DNA from: Planococcus salinus | GTDB lineage: Bacteria; Bacillota; Bacilli; Bacillales_A; Planococcaceae | Assembly: GCF_003719725.1 (NCBI RefSeq) | Contig: NZ_RIAX01000002.1 | Coordinates: forward strand, 62,001 to 126,000 | Reading direction: 5' to 3' | DNA: 64,000 bases | In this document: in pieces, positions 36,894 through 46,341 of the stretch | Numbering within the stretch: position 1 is the first letter of the stretch | Layout of the letters: the number at the start of each line of letters is the position of its first letter | Translations under genes and position numbers: made by a program | The notes under the pieces: generated by a model | Database searches by the model: none | What the model was told of the DNA's origin: nothing | What the model saw: the letters and a program-made list of their open reading frames with translations, nothing else

Positions 36894-36928
36894 AAAAAGA
36901 TTGCCGCTCACTGAGCAGCAATCTTTTT
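36894..36928 (-). terminator. terminator overlapping the end of the 79-codon gene
   Basis: AAAAAGATTGC and GCAATCTTTTT pair around a 13-base loop; the T-run side lies on the minus strand. The stem overlaps the last codons of the gene ending at 36908. Confidence 0.75.
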
Positions 36929-37147
36929 GTATAGTGATACCAGATCTTTTTTTTGTTGTTTGGTCAAATCCGATTGTTCAATTCGTGAGAAGGCAAGGGC
37001 CAGTTTTTCCTCTTTTGACTTCCTGACGCGCGGATGAGTCAGCTCATCGTTCAGTTCAATGAGAATTTGCTGTTCCAATTCCTGTTGAGTACGGATATTT
37101 TTAACTGACGCCCTATTCGGCCATAATTTCTGATAAGCTTCAATCAT
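36908..37147 (-). CDS. small helical protein coupled to CobW
   Basis: A 79-residue charged protein (MIEAYQKLWPNRASVKNIRTQQELEQQILIELND...). Not recognised. It has no cysteines or membrane segment and looks helical. Its ATG overlaps the stop of the CobW GTPase gene by four bases (ATGA), which implies translational coupling and a shared role, perhaps as a partner or client of the GTPase; that is inference. Confidence 0.6.
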   Translation of the reverse strand: MIEAYQKLWPNRASVKNIRTQQELEQQILIELNDELTHPRVRKSKEEKLALAFSRIEQSDLTKQQKKDLVSLYKKIAAQ

Positions 37148-38025
37148 GGCAATTCCACCTGTTGGATTTCTTCCCCGATGATGACCACCTGCGGTTTCAT
37201 GCTCATAAATTCCGGCAGCCATTGTGCCATTCCATAGGCATACTGGAAAGAATGAGGGTATTTATCACCTTCCAGCGGCACGTATCCTTTGATGCGGTAA
37301 ACGGTTTCCGGCAAATCACGGAGCCACTGCTCGAACGTTTCCCGATTGACTGGCCGGGCAAACTCCAGTACCTTCGTCCCTAAATTCAATTTCGCAAGGG
37401 GCGCTCCTACCGTTTCGCTTTTCCCTGAAACCGTCATTCTCTTCAAAGCTTGAAACGGAACTTTGGATTGGACCGTCTGAATAATCTGTGCCGAAGGGTT
37501 CAATGACTGGATTTCATAAATCGCTTGCCCCTGCTCAGCTTCTGTCAGCAAATCCATTTTATTTGCCAGGATTAAATCTCCATGGCGGACCTGTTCCAGA
37601 AACAGCGAACGGACCTGCGGACTCAGTGAATTTCTGTCAAACCAGCGCTTGCTGTCTGCCACAGTGACGATTCCCTTGAAATGGAGCTGCTCTGCAAACA
37701 GCGGAGAAAAAATAGCATCCAATGCCTCGACAGGGTGAGCAGCCCCGGTCGTTTCAATCAGCAATACATCAAAATCTTCTTCTGCCAATAAAGTTTGGAT
37801 CTGAGCTTCCGACTTTTCCGATCCTGTGCAGCAAATACAGCCTTCCAGCAGTTCCTTGAGTGGAACCCCACCTTCCACTTCCTCAGAATCGAAATTCAGT
37901 TTTCCCAGTTCGTTCATGAAAACAGCCGGCTTTAAACCTTCTTTTTTCATTTGTTGAATCATATGCTTCAGCAGCGTTGTTTTGCCGCTTCCTAAAAATC
38001 CGCTGAACAAATACACATCTACCAT
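37144..38025 (-). CDS. CobW/COG0523 family metal-chaperone GTPase
   Basis: A 293-residue G3E GTPase with P-loop GFLGSGKTTLLKHM, the metal-binding GCICC motif (residues ~62-66), ETTGAAHP and the guanine motif ILANKMDLL. The C-terminal CobW domain follows (SFQYAYGMAQWLPEF). COG0523 proteins deliver zinc or other metals to target enzymes. The ATG at 38025 with AAGAGGGAT is chosen. Coupled to a downstream 79-residue gene. No zinc-responsive operator was identified. Confidence 0.88.
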   Translation of the reverse strand: MVDVYLFSGFLGSGKTTLLKHMIQQMKKEGLKPAVFMNELGKLNFDSEEVEGGVPLKELLEGCICCTGSEKSEAQIQTLLAEEDFDVLLIETTGAAHPVEALDAIFSPLFAEQLHFKGIVTVADSKRWFDRNSLSPQVRSLFLEQVRHGDLILANKMDLLTEAEQGQAIYEIQSLNPSAQIIQTVQSKVPFQALKRMTVSGKSETVGAPLAKLNLGTKVLEFARPVNRETFEQWLRDLPETVYRIKGYVPLEGDKYPHSFQYAYGMAQWLPEFMSMKPQVVIIGEEIQQVELP

Positions 38026-38053
38026 GCTATCCCTCTTTTTCAATCATCATTGT

Positions 38054-38078
38054 AAAAAAAGGCCCGCAAATGCGGACC
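38054..38078 (-). terminator. terminator of the C-terminal processing protease gene
   Basis: GGTCCGCA and TGCGGGCC (minus-strand sense) form an eight-pair stem with one mismatch, followed by seven T; just after the stop at 38085. Confidence 0.75.
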
Positions 38079-38084
38079 TATCGG

Positions 38085-39626
38085 TTATTCATCAATTTCT
38101 TCTGTTTCTTCCGTCTCTTCTGCTTCTTCTGAAGCTGCGGTCTCAATTCCCGCTTTTTCCATGACAAGGCGTTTGGCTTCCATAAGTTGAGGATCCTCTT
38201 CTTCGATTTTTTCCCGGAGAGCTTCCATCAACTTATACGTAGTGTCTTCAGTCAGCACACCTGTAGATTCCAATTCGTTGTCTTCCTGGAACGCCGTGAC
38301 AGCCTGCTCCAATTGTTCTTCAAAAACGCCGTCGATTTCACCCGGGTCATAGCCGACCACTTCCAGCATTTGTTCTGCAGTACGGACATGTTCTGAAATA
38401 GTGCCGTCTTTCAATTCGAGTGACGGATCGATGACCGGCAAGGAAGCATATTCCGGATATTCAACTTTAACATCCGGAGTGATTCCTTCCTGATGAATCC
38501 AGTTGCCGTCCGGTGTCAGCCATTTCGCCGTCGTAAACTTCAAGTTTGAGCCGTCCGGCAAATCATTGGCTGTTTGGACCGTGCCCTTGCCGAACGTTTT
38601 TTCTCCGACCAATTGAACATCAGCAGATTCACTCATAGCGCCCGCCAAAATTTCAGAAGCTGAAGCACTTCCTCCATCGATCAGCAAAGTGACGGGAATA
38701 TCCACTTTTTCGCCGGGTGTCGATAAATAGATTTCTGGTTCCTCGCCTTTTGCCTCCACTTCAAACATTTCTTTTCCTTCTTCAATGAAAAGGTTGGAAA
38801 TATCGAGCGCGGAAGTCAATAAGCCGCCCGGATTTTGGCGTACATCCAGCACCATCGCTTGCATGCCCTGTTCTTCCATGTCTTCAATAGCCGTCATCAA
38901 TTCTTCATAGGTGTTCTCTGAAAAGCTGGTGACTTGAATATGAGCGGTTTGGTCGCCGATCATTTCTGCATACACCGTTTCAATCGGAATTTCATCCCGG
39001 ACAATTTTCACGTCGATGGGGTCTTCAATTCCTTCACGTTGTATAGTCAATGTCACTTCCGTCCCTTTTTCACCACGGATCAGCATGACAGCTTCGGTCG
39101 TGCTGTAGCCCTGGATATCTTTGCCGTCCACGGCAAGAATTTGATCATTCGGCATAATACCCGCTTTTTCAGCCGGTGAATTCTTGATCGGGGAGACGAC
39201 CGTGACATAACCGCCGCGTTCCTGTACTTCTGCGCCAATTCCTTCAAAACTCGAGGATATACCTTCTAAAAATTGCGCTGCTTCGTTTTCGTTCATGTAA
39301 TCGGAATATGGATCTTCCAAAGAGTCGACCATGCCATTGATGGCTCCGTTGATCAATTCTTCGTTATCCAATTCTTCGTAATAGCCGTTTTTCAGTTCAT
39401 CATATGCAGCATAAAGTTTCTGGAATTCCACCCGCTCGGGAGAATTCACTTCCACTGCCTTATCTTCTCCAAAAGTCAGTGCGAACACAGTCAATCCGGT
39501 GGTCAGTAATATCAGGACGACGACAAGCATGATAAAATTGAATGTCTTCATCCGGATAAAGTGAGCCGGCGCTTCTTCTACAGGCGGTATTTGTTCTTGC
39601 TCATCGCCAGGACGCTTCTCATCCAT
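38085..39626 (-). CDS. S41 C-terminal processing peptidase (CtpA/CtpB type)
   Basis: A 513-residue membrane-anchored protease: one transmembrane helix (residues ~32-52), PDZ domain (GIGAEVQERGGYVTVVSPIKNSPAEKAGIMPNDQILAV), the S41 catalytic domain with Ser in DGGSASASEILAGAM and Lys in GEKTFGKGTVQ, then a peptidoglycan-binding-like domain (TAEQMLEVVGYDPGEIDGVFEEQLEQAVTAFQ) and an acidic tail. CtpA/B-type enzymes process extracytoplasmic proteins, CtpB in sporulation signalling. Start ATG at 39626 favoured by GGGG six bases upstream; ATG 39644 is possible. Confidence 0.92.
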   Translation of the reverse strand: MDEKRPGDEQEQIPPVEEAPAHFIRMKTFNFIMLVVVLILLTTGLTVFALTFGEDKAVEVNSPERVEFQKLYAAYDELKNGYYEELDNEELINGAINGMVDSLEDPYSDYMNENEAAQFLEGISSSFEGIGAEVQERGGYVTVVSPIKNSPAEKAGIMPNDQILAVDGKDIQGYSTTEAVMLIRGEKGTEVTLTIQREGIEDPIDVKIVRDEIPIETVYAEMIGDQTAHIQVTSFSENTYEELMTAIEDMEEQGMQAMVLDVRQNPGGLLTSALDISNLFIEEGKEMFEVEAKGEEPEIYLSTPGEKVDIPVTLLIDGGSASASEILAGAMSESADVQLVGEKTFGKGTVQTANDLPDGSNLKFTTAKWLTPDGNWIHQEGITPDVKVEYPEYASLPVIDPSLELKDGTISEHVRTAEQMLEVVGYDPGEIDGVFEEQLEQAVTAFQEDNELESTGVLTEDTTYKLMEALREKIEEEDPQLMEAKRLVMEKAGIETAASEEAEETEETEEIDE

Positions 39627-39696
39627 CTTCTTCCCCACTTTCATAGTTGCCAGTTCATGCTGTTTCGATTTTAACAAGGTTTAAAAGAAATGAAAA

Positions 39697-39724
39697 GAAA
39701 AAGACTGCCTGGACAGTCTTTTTC
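39697..39724 (-). terminator. terminator of deoD
   Basis: GAAAAAGACTG and CAGTCTTTTTC form a perfect stem, four bases after the deoD stop. Confidence 0.85.
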
Positions 39725-39728
39725 TTTG

Positions 39729-40433
39729 TTATTCCTGAATGGCGGCTTCCAGTGCGACGACGATCATGTCGTTGAACGTGGTTTGGCGTTCTTCTGAAGA
39801 TGTCGCTTCCCCTGTCAGCAAATGATCGCTGACCGTCAATACAGACAAAGCCTGACGCCCGAATTTAGCAGCCAATGTGTAAAGGGCAGCAGTCTCCATT
39901 TCAAGTGCCAGCACACCGTACTGCGCCCATTTTTCGTGTTCTGCATGTTCATTGTAGAAAACATCTTCTGTAAAGACATTGCCGACACGCAGGCTCAACC
40001 CTTTTTCCAACCCTGCGTTATAAGCTTTCAGCAGCAAATCGAAATTGGCGGTCGGCGCGTAATCAATGCCGTTGAAAATGATTTCGTTCATTTTTGAATC
40101 AGTTGAAGCACTTTGTGCGATGATGACGTCACGCACTTTGACGTCCTGATGAATAGAGCCGCATGTACCGACACGGATCAATTTCTGGACATCGTACTCG
40201 TTCATCAACTCAGTAGTATAAATGGAAATGGAAGGAACTCCCATCCCTGTGCCCTGCACCGAAATCCGCTTTCCTTTGTATGTTCCTGTGTAACCGAACA
40301 TATTGCGCACTTCGTTATAGCAAGTTACGTCTTCCAGGAACGTTTCAGCGATGTACTTTGCCCGCAAAGGATCCCCCGGAAGTAAAATCGTATCCGCTAT
40401 TTCGCCTTTTTTTGCATTGATATGAACACTCAT
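39729..40433 (-). CDS. deoD: purine nucleoside phosphorylase DeoD
   Basis: A 234-residue hexameric-type phosphorylase. Family segments: [39 protein letters not shown], and [14 protein letters not shown], with the catalytic Asp in [10 protein letters not shown]. It splits purine (deoxy)nucleosides with phosphate for salvage. ATG at 40433 with GAGG upstream. Monocistronic. Confidence 0.96.
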   Translation of the reverse strand: MSVHINAKKGEIADTILLPGDPLRAKYIAETFLEDVTCYNEVRNMFGYTGTYKGKRISVQGTGMGVPSISIYTTELMNEYDVQKLIRVGTCGSIHQDVKVRDVIIAQSASTDSKMNEIIFNGIDYAPTANFDLLLKAYNAGLEKGLSLRVGNVFTEDVFYNEHAEHEKWAQYGVLALEMETAALYTLAAKFGRQALSVLTVSDHLLTGEATSSEERQTTFNDMIVVALEAAIQE

Positions 40434-40502
40434 CTAAAAACCTCACTTTGTTTTAGTCGGTTTAATCATACTGTTTTTTTACAGCCAGTGCAATCATGGA
40501 CA

Positions 40503-40718
40503 TTATTGGCTTCTGTATTCTTCCCACATATCATCGAATGTGGAAGCCGTCATGACAGGATGGGCTCTTTCTTCAATATATCTGGAGATTTTTTCGAAAT
40601 CCTTCGAACTTTTTGGAAAACCATGATCGAGGAACATGGCGTCTGCGAACCTCGAAAAATCGTCCGGATTCATTTTTCCACGGTAGCTTAGCGCGAAATG
40701 ATAAAATGACCGTTCCAT
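40503..40718 (-). CDS. yozE: YozE-like (UPF0346) protein
   Basis: A 71-residue protein, MERSFYHFALSYRGKMNPDDFSRFADAMFLDHGFPKSSKDFEKISRYIE, which matches the UPF0346/YozE family (SAM-like helical fold, function unknown). AGGGGG precedes the ATG. Located upstream of deoD on the same strand. Confidence 0.88.
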   Translation of the reverse strand: MERSFYHFALSYRGKMNPDDFSRFADAMFLDHGFPKSSKDFEKISRYIEERAHPVMTASTFDDMWEEYRSQ

Positions 40719-40744
40719 CTGTGTCCCCCTTTCTTCTATAACTA

Positions 40745-40876
40745 GATATTGTGAACTAAAAATCAGCTTTTATACACTGCTTCGGCCGCTTTGGGCATAA
40801 ACCGGTGCTCCTGTCTCTGCATCGTTGCGCTGCTGTTTTGCGGAATATCGCCAGTGAAAGTCACCAGTTCAACTTA
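40745..40876 (+). repeat. dispersed element, short copy D
   Basis: A 132-base deleted copy: the left part (CTGCTTCGGCCGCTTTGGGC) and the right part (GCTGTTTTGCGGAATATC, then GTTCAACTTA) match copies A and B. The middle holds GGTGCTCCTGTCTCTGCATCG, which is the reverse complement of the sequence in the other copies, so an internal inversion or folding-back has occurred. Just beyond lies a second outward-facing end (AGTTGAAC at 40883-40890). Confidence 0.7.
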
Positions 40877-40893
40877 ATTATAGTTGAACATGA

Positions 40894-40921
40894 AAATTCC
40901 CGGACAGCTGTCCGGGAATTT
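40894..40921 (-). terminator. perfect palindromic terminator of msrA-msrB
   Basis: A 28-base perfect palindrome centred at 40907/40908 (AAATTCCCGGACAG and complement), three bases after the msrB stop. Confidence 0.85.
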
Positions 40922-40923
40922 AG

Positions 40924-41349
40924 TCATTCAAACAATTGCTTGTATTCCGACAGCCCTTCGGCGTCCAATTGATCTTTCGGGATGAAGCGCAGCGCCGCAG
41001 AGTTGATGCAGTAGCGCAGACCGCCCATGGATGCTGGACCGTCCGGGAAAAGATGCCCCAGGTGGGAATCAGCAGTGGAACTGCGCACTTCCGTCCTTCT
41101 CATGCCGTGGCTTGTATCCAAATTTTCTTTGACTTCTTCGCTTTCGATCGGCTTGGAGAAACTGGGCCAGCCGCAATGTGCATCGAATTTGTCTTTCGAG
41201 CTGAACAGCGGCTTGCCGGAAACGATATCAACGTAGATCCCTTCTTCAAAATGCTGGTCGTACTCATTCTGAAAAGGCGGTTCCGTGCCATTTTCCTGCG
41301 TCACTTTGTACTGCATCGGTGTCAACTTCTTTTTCAATTCATCTTTCAT
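40924..41349 (-). CDS. msrB: peptide methionine sulfoxide reductase MsrB
   Basis: A 141-residue enzyme. The catalytic cysteine is in [10 protein letters not shown] near the C terminus; [11 protein letters not shown] and GHLFPDGP are also diagnostic. The two CxxC zinc pairs of some MsrB proteins are absent, as in B. subtilis MsrB. It reduces the R-epimer of methionine sulfoxide. Its ATG overlaps the stop of the upstream msrA by four bases. Confidence 0.95.
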   Translation of the reverse strand: MKDELKKKLTPMQYKVTQENGTEPPFQNEYDQHFEEGIYVDIVSGKPLFSSKDKFDAHCGWPSFSKPIESEEVKENLDTSHGMRRTEVRSSTADSHLGHLFPDGPASMGGLRYCINSAALRFIPKDQLDAEGLSEYKQLFE

Positions 41350-41876
41350 TGCTCAGCACCCCAATTTCTTTGAATGAATGCGGCTCTTCCCGAACCGGTC
41401 GCATACCGGTTGTAGTGAGCCGGATTTTTTTTGTAATAGTCCTGATGATAATCTTCCGCCGGGTAAAACGGCTTGGCTTCCCGAATGCTGGTGGCGATGG
41501 GTTTATTGAATTTCCCTGAGTTTTCCAGTTCCTGTTTTGACTTTTCAGCTGCCTGCCGTTGTTCTTCCGAGTGATAAAATATGGCTGTTGCATAGGAAGA
41601 GCCCCGGTCAAAAAACTGACCGCCGGGATCAGTCGGATCAATTTGCGTCCAAAATACTTCCAGCAATTTTTCGTACGGGTAAATATCAGGCTGGAAGGTG
41701 ATTTCCACCGCTTCCACATGTCCTGTCAAATTCGAACATACCTCTTCGTATGTCGGATTCGGTTTGTCTCCACCGGTATAGCCGCTGACCACCGCTTCAA
41801 TTCCGTCCAAGGAATCAAACGGTTTGACCATGCACCAAAAACAGCCTCCTGCAAAAGTCGCTTTCTCAGTTTTCAT
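41346..41876 (-). CDS. msrA: peptide methionine sulfoxide reductase MsrA (copy 2)
   Basis: A 176-residue enzyme of the same length as the copy at 17729 and clearly similar ([50 protein letters not shown]). ATG at 41876 follows GGGGAG. It is translationally coupled to msrB, so the pair repairs both epimers of methionine sulfoxide. The order with ypmS and ypmR upstream follows B. subtilis. Confidence 0.95.
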   Translation of the reverse strand: MKTEKATFAGGCFWCMVKPFDSLDGIEAVVSGYTGGDKPNPTYEEVCSNLTGHVEAVEITFQPDIYPYEKLLEVFWTQIDPTDPGGQFFDRGSSYATAIFYHSEEQRQAAEKSKQELENSGKFNKPIATSIREAKPFYPAEDYHQDYYKKNPAHYNRYATGSGRAAFIQRNWGAEQ

Positions 41877-41892
41877 TTTTCCACTCCCCATT

Positions 41893-42468
41893 CTATGGTT
41901 GAACGGTCACTTTCAGCCGGATATCGTCTTCTTCCAGATTAAAAGATTCCGCTTCCACTGTAATGCCGTCTTCCAAAGGAATTTCTGTCAATCTCAGCAG
42001 TACAGTTTCTTCCTTCGGCGTCACTTCCATGAATTCAGGAAGATCCACAGAGTCTCTTAGTAACTTTAACGCAGATTCAGGGGGAATATCCAACATCCCG
42101 ACCTCAACGGATTTTTGTTCCAGCAATAAATTGCCGTCTTCCTGCACAAACGGGTCAAATTTCATCAGAATTGGCAATGTCATGGAAAACACATCTATTT
42201 GCGTAGATAAGCTGACATCGCTGTTAACCGATAGTTGCAAGGGAATCGGCTGATCATCCATCGCTTGCTGAATATAGGTATTGGCAATTCCCTCAAAATC
42301 CGTTTTGGTTGTCCGGACGATCAAGGAATTTCCTTCAACAGGGGGCCTGGCCTCGGGTTCATACGCCGAATGACCACTTGCCGGTGTATTGATCAGGATG
42401 ACAATTCCTATGATAGCTAATACATTCAACGCCAGCAGCATAAAAAAAGCAGTTCGCCACACCTTCAT
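41893..42468 (-). CDS. ypmS: YpmS-like (DUF2140) membrane-anchored protein
   Basis: A 191-residue protein with one N-terminal membrane helix ([21 protein letters not shown]) and an extracytoplasmic beta-rich domain; [25 protein letters not shown] and [38 protein letters not shown] fit the DUF2140/YpmS family, of unknown function. ATG at 42468 with GGGGGTGAG; begins five bases after the ypmR stop. Confidence 0.85.
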   Translation of the reverse strand: MKVWRTAFFMLLALNVLAIIGIVILINTPASGHSAYEPEARPPVEGNSLIVRTTKTDFEGIANTYIQQAMDDQPIPLQLSVNSDVSLSTQIDVFSMTLPILMKFDPFVQEDGNLLLEQKSVEVGMLDIPPESALKLLRDSVDLPEFMEVTPKEETVLLRLTEIPLEDGITVEAESFNLEEDDIRLKVTVQP

Positions 42469-42472
42469 TTTC

Positions 42473-43267
42473 TCACCCCCTACCAAGTCCGCATTCTTCC
42501 ATTCTATCCAAAATCCGTTCTGTCATTAAATTATACCCTTTGCTGTTCGGGTGGAAAAAATCTGTATGATACACCAGGTTCTTGTTGCCAAGGAAGAGGT
42601 CTTTGACCGGTACATAACAGGCTTGAGGGTCTTCTTCAACTACTTCCTCCATGGTCTGGTTATAACTGGTGATGATTTCGTCAAATTCATTGATTTCGTC
42701 CGTGATCAGTGAGAAAGGGTTATAGACGCCGACTGCAATGATGGGAACTGTGGGATTGATGGACCGGATTGCCGCAAAAATATTGCGGACCCTGTTTTCG
42801 TATAATACCAATTCGTCTTCAAAAGCCTGGACATTGAGTGAAAACAGATCTCTCTTAACGATTCTCATAATGTCATTGCCACCGATCGTCATTGTCACAT
42901 AATCTGCTTCTGCGATCGGACCAGTCAATTCCCCTTGTTGAAAAAGAGACAGCAATTGGTCACTGCGGCGGCCGCGTTTTGCGGTATTTTCAACAGACGT
43001 TCCCTGCACTCCCTGCCACGCCCTTATTTCTCCTGCCAATCTGCCCACATAGCCGCCTCTATTGGCTTCATCACCAACACCCTGTGACAGCGAATCCCCG
43101 ATGGCCGTAATGATCAATGTGTCCGGAACAAAAGTCGGCGGTACAGTAAATGCCGTAAACGCTGCTGGAATACGCGGTTCTGCTTCATCGTTGCCAAAGA
43201 TAAAAGAAGAACTGCATCCCGGTAATATAAACATGACTAGTATTCCGATCAACAGGATGCGTTTCAA
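42473..43267 (-). CDS. ypmR: YpmR-like SGNH/GDSL hydrolase lipoprotein
   Basis: A 264-residue protein with a lipoprotein signal (LVMFILPGCSSS) and SGNH blocks: block I IGDSLSQGVGDE, block III GGNDIMRI and block V DFFHPNSKGYNLM carrying the catalytic Asp-His. Such enzymes are esterases, perhaps acting on lipids or cell-wall acyl groups outside the membrane. TTG start at 43267 with AAGGAGAG upstream. Next to ypmS as in Bacillus. Confidence 0.9.
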   Translation of the reverse strand: MKRILLIGILVMFILPGCSSSFIFGNDEAEPRIPAAFTAFTVPPTFVPDTLIITAIGDSLSQGVGDEANRGGYVGRLAGEIRAWQGVQGTSVENTAKRGRRSDQLLSLFQQGELTGPIAEADYVTMTIGGNDIMRIVKRDLFSLNVQAFEDELVLYENRVRNIFAAIRSINPTVPIIAVGVYNPFSLITDEINEFDEIITSYNQTMEEVVEEDPQACYVPVKDLFLGNKNLVYHTDFFHPNSKGYNLMTERILDRMEECGLGRG

Positions 43268-43305
43268 TGTATTCTCTCCTTTTTCAAAGTGGGATGCAGC
43301 GCGGC

Positions 43306-44145
43306 TTATTCTGCGTAAAACATGAAACCGATGGCGCCGATTCCTGTATGTGTGGATATTACCGGTGTCGTATAATCGAATTTGATATCAGCAAATCCCT
43401 TTTCAGCAATCATTTCACGCAGCGGCTCCGCCATCGATAGACCGTTGGCATGGGCAATCCCGATGCCTTTTACCACTTTTCCGGCCGTCCTTTCTTCGAA
43501 ATCTTTAATCAAATACTGGACCACCTGCTTGTGGCTCCGAACTTTGGCTACTGGCGTATATCCTCCATCATCCAGTGAGGCAATCGGTTTGATCTTCAGG
43601 AACGATCCAACCAACGCCCGTCCTTTGCCGATACGTCCCCCTTTGACCAAATTATCAAGCGTATCGACCACTACGTACAGTTTTGTATTTTTGCGGATTT
43701 GTTCGACCCGGTCCACAATTTCCTGGAGTGGTTTTCCCTGCTTGGCCATTTCAGCAGCTTCTACGACTTGAAAAGTCAGCGCATGGGAAATATAACGCGA
43801 GTCGATTACCGTGACATCCGTTTCTGTCAGCTCGGCTGCCGCTCTTGCAGATTCGACTGTGCCGCTCATGCCGCCCGTCATGTGAATCGACAGCACCTGG
43901 TCGCCGTCTTTTCCGAGTTTATCGTACAACTCCTTGAAAACACCGGGGGAAGGCTGTGAGCTTTTTGGAAGTTCTTCCGACTTTTCCATCAGTTCCAGAA
44001 AAGATTCCGGCTCCAGGTCCACACGATCCAAATAAGTTTTGCCACCGATTTGTATCGATAATGGTACTACATGCAAATTGTATTTTTCAATTGTCTCCTG
44101 TTTCAGATCTGCTGTAGAATCTGTCACCACGTGTATTTTTGACAT
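43306..44145 (-). CDS. DegV-family fatty-acid-binding protein
   Basis: A 279-residue DegV protein: VVTDSTADLKQETIEKYNLHVVPLSIQIGG at the N terminus, SIHMTGGMSGTVESA, VIDSRYISHAL and a C-terminal THTGIGAIGF. DegV/FakB proteins bind fatty acids for phosphorylation by FakA; whether this one partners FakA cannot be seen here. AAGGAAG precedes the ATG. Followed by ypmR on the same strand. Confidence 0.92.
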   Translation of the reverse strand: MSKIHVVTDSTADLKQETIEKYNLHVVPLSIQIGGKTYLDRVDLEPESFLELMEKSEELPKSSQPSPGVFKELYDKLGKDGDQVLSIHMTGGMSGTVESARAAAELTETDVTVIDSRYISHALTFQVVEAAEMAKQGKPLQEIVDRVEQIRKNTKLYVVVDTLDNLVKGGRIGKGRALVGSFLKIKPIASLDDGGYTPVAKVRSHKQVVQYLIKDFEERTAGKVVKGIGIAHANGLSMAEPLREMIAEKGFADIKFDYTTPVISTHTGIGAIGFMFYAE

Positions 44146-44233
44146 CTATCCACTTCCTTACTGGTTTCCTTTATTTTAAAAACATTCTAAATCTATCGCA
44201 AACGATAAGGTCTTTCTTGTCAATGAGCCTGCA

Positions 44234-44716
44234 TCAATCGCCGCTTTTTTCATACACCAAATAAGAAAAAGGGATGCCGTTCGACTGCTTTTCTTCGGAA
44301 GCCGTCACCAACTTCCATTCTTCACCATACTCAGGAAAAAACGTGTCCCCTTCGAACGGCTTTTTGATCAACGTGATATACAGGCGGTCGGCTTCCGGTA
44401 AAATCGCCCGAAAAATCTGTTCGCCTCCAATGACCATCACTTCATCATTCACTTCTTTTGCCAACCGGATGGCCTCATCCAGGTCGTGGACAATGTCCAC
44501 CCCTTCAGCGCGGTACTCTTCGTTCCGTGTGACGACGATATTCCGCCTTTTCGGCAAGGGACGACCGATCGACTCAAATGTATTGCGGCCCATGACCATC
44601 CCTTTGCCGACCGTGTGTTTCTTGAAATAGGCCAGGTCTTCCGGAATGTGCCATGGCAACTGATTGTCTTTTCCGATGACCCGGTTCGGATCATGTGCCA
44701 CCATCAATGAAATCAT
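44234..44716 (-). CDS. dfrA: dihydrofolate reductase
   Basis: A 160-residue DHFR: MISLMVAHDPNRVIGKDNQLPWHIPEDLAYFKKHT with the active-site acidic residue in the PEDL segment, GKGMVMGRNTFESIGRPLP and EVMVIGGEQIFRAILP for NADPH binding. It regenerates tetrahydrofolate used by thymidylate synthase, encoded eleven bases upstream in the same operon. GGAGGGAT precedes the ATG. Confidence 0.96.
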   Translation of the reverse strand: MISLMVAHDPNRVIGKDNQLPWHIPEDLAYFKKHTVGKGMVMGRNTFESIGRPLPKRRNIVVTRNEEYRAEGVDIVHDLDEAIRLAKEVNDEVMVIGGEQIFRAILPEADRLYITLIKKPFEGDTFFPEYGEEWKLVTASEEKQSNGIPFSYLVYEKSGD

Positions 44717-44727
44717 GCTATCCCTCC

Positions 44728-45672
44728 TTATACTGCAACCGGTGCTTTGATCCGCGGATGAGGATCATAGCCTTCGACTGAAATATCCTTTACTTCCAAT
44801 TCAAAGATTGAATCGATTTCTTCATTGATTTTCAAAATCGGCAAAGCCCTTGGAGTTCGCTGCAGTTGTTCTTTCACCTGCTCCATATGATTGGAGTAAA
44901 GATGCGTATCGCCAGTGGTGTGAACAAAATCTCCTACGCCGAGCCCGCATTCCCTCGCAATCAAATGTGTCAGCAGCGCATAGGATGCAATATTGAAAGG
45001 CATGCCCAGGAAAACGTCCGCGCTTCGCTGATACAGCTGGCAGGACAGCTTGCCGTCAGCGACGTAAAATTGGAACATCGTATGGCAAGGCGGCAGCGCC
45101 ATATCATCGACAAATTCAGGGTTCCAGGCAGTCACCAGATGGCGACGGGAATCTGGGTTGTTTTTGATGGCTTCTATGACATTCCGCAACTGATCGATGG
45201 TGCCTCCTGTTGTGGTTGCCCAGGAACGCCATTGTTTGCCGTAGACCGGACCCAGGTCCCCGTACTTTTCGGCAAACTGGTCATCCGTCAGGATCTTTTC
45301 CTGAAAGATTGCCATCTGTTCCTGATACTGCCTTGAAAATTCATCGTCCTGCTGGGCTCTTCTGCCAAAATCCGTCATATCCGGACCGTTGTATTCACTG
45401 CTTTCCACCCATTGCGCGAACGCCCACTCATCCCAAATATGATTGTTTTCGGCAATCAGTGATTTTACGTTCGTATCTCCTTTAATGAACCATAATAATT
45501 CCGAAACGATCAAACGGAATGCTGTTTTTTTCGTTGTCATCAACGGAAATCCTTCATTTAAATTGAAACGCATCTGGTAGCCGAAAACACTCAATGTCCC
45601 GGTTCCTGTGCGGTCTTCTTTTTTTGCGCCATTCTGCAGGATGTGCTCGCAAAGTTCTATGTACTGTTTCAT
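44728..45672 (-). CDS. thyA: thymidylate synthase ThyA
   Basis: A 314-residue enzyme, the long form with an insertion after the N-terminal quarter. Catalytic cysteine in [25 protein letters not shown] for phosphate, and [20 protein letters not shown]. It methylates dUMP using methylene-tetrahydrofolate and leaves dihydrofolate for DfrA next door. ATG at 45672 with TGGAGG selected over upstream candidates. Confidence 0.97.
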   Translation of the reverse strand: MKQYIELCEHILQNGAKKEDRTGTGTLSVFGYQMRFNLNEGFPLMTTKKTAFRLIVSELLWFIKGDTNVKSLIAENNHIWDEWAFAQWVESSEYNGPDMTDFGRRAQQDDEFSRQYQEQMAIFQEKILTDDQFAEKYGDLGPVYGKQWRSWATTTGGTIDQLRNVIEAIKNNPDSRRHLVTAWNPEFVDDMALPPCHTMFQFYVADGKLSCQLYQRSADVFLGMPFNIASYALLTHLIARECGLGVGDFVHTTGDTHLYSNHMEQVKEQLQRTPRALPILKINEEIDSIFELEVKDISVEGYDPHPRIKAPVAV

Positions 45673-45744
45673 TTTATTCGCCTCCATTGCTATTTTCATC
45701 ATAACAAAATTTAATAAAAAAAAACCGTTACAAGTGTAACAGTT

Positions 45745-46341
45745 TTAAGAAAGCCATTTTGGCGGCGTATTTTTCGACCAGTAGATTTCCCCAAGCGCTA
45801 TGTGCTTCTGGAAATCATCTTCCGCCAAATGATAATGGAAGTTGAAGAAATACCCTTCCAATGGCTTTTTCTCGGTCCGGACATGGAAACGGATGGCATC
45901 TTTGTTTGTTGCCGTATCGTAAATATGGAAAATCTTTTCCGAATAATCGCCTGATGGCTTTTCAGAAATCGCCAATCGATTCAACTGGCTGGTGCTGAGG
46001 CCGGCCAGGTTCAAGTCAATCGCCTGCTGGATGCCCGGCAAAATCGCTGTTTGGAATTCATCTTGAATCACAGGACCGATGCGCGATCCGAATTTCATAT
46101 AAGCCTGTTGTTCTGCAGACTGGTGTACAGTTGCAAGGAAATTCGGCCCGGTTTCATAATATTCACTCAGGTCGATCCAGTCATAGCTATACTGTTTGTC
46201 ATCGCTTTGTGATGTATGTGATTTGGGCTGTCCTTTTTCGTCAAGCAATGATTCCCAAATGCTGTGGTCGGGCGAAATCGCTCCAAACGTCAGCACCGCA
46301 ACTGCCACAATCAGCGATTTTTGCCACCAATTCTTAATCAA
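45745..46341 (-). CDS. ypjP: YpjP-like protein
   Basis: A 198-residue protein with one N-terminal membrane segment (KSLIVAVAVLTFGAIS) and the YpjP-family body: YDWIDLSEYYETGPNFLATVHQSAEQQAYMKFGSRIGPVI and GYFFNFHYHLAEDDFQKHIALGEIYWSKNTPPKWLS. Function unknown. The start is uncertain: TTG at 46341 (AAGGTGA upstream) is preferred, GTG at 46380 would add 13 residues. Its position after thyA-dfrA (in reverse order) follows B. subtilis. Confidence 0.8.
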   Translation of the reverse strand: MIKNWWQKSLIVAVAVLTFGAISPDHSIWESLLDEKGQPKSHTSQSDDKQYSYDWIDLSEYYETGPNFLATVHQSAEQQAYMKFGSRIGPVIQDEFQTAILPGIQQAIDLNLAGLSTSQLNRLAISEKPSGDYSEKIFHIYDTATNKDAIRFHVRTEKKPLEGYFFNFHYHLAEDDFQKHIALGEIYWSKNTPPKWLS

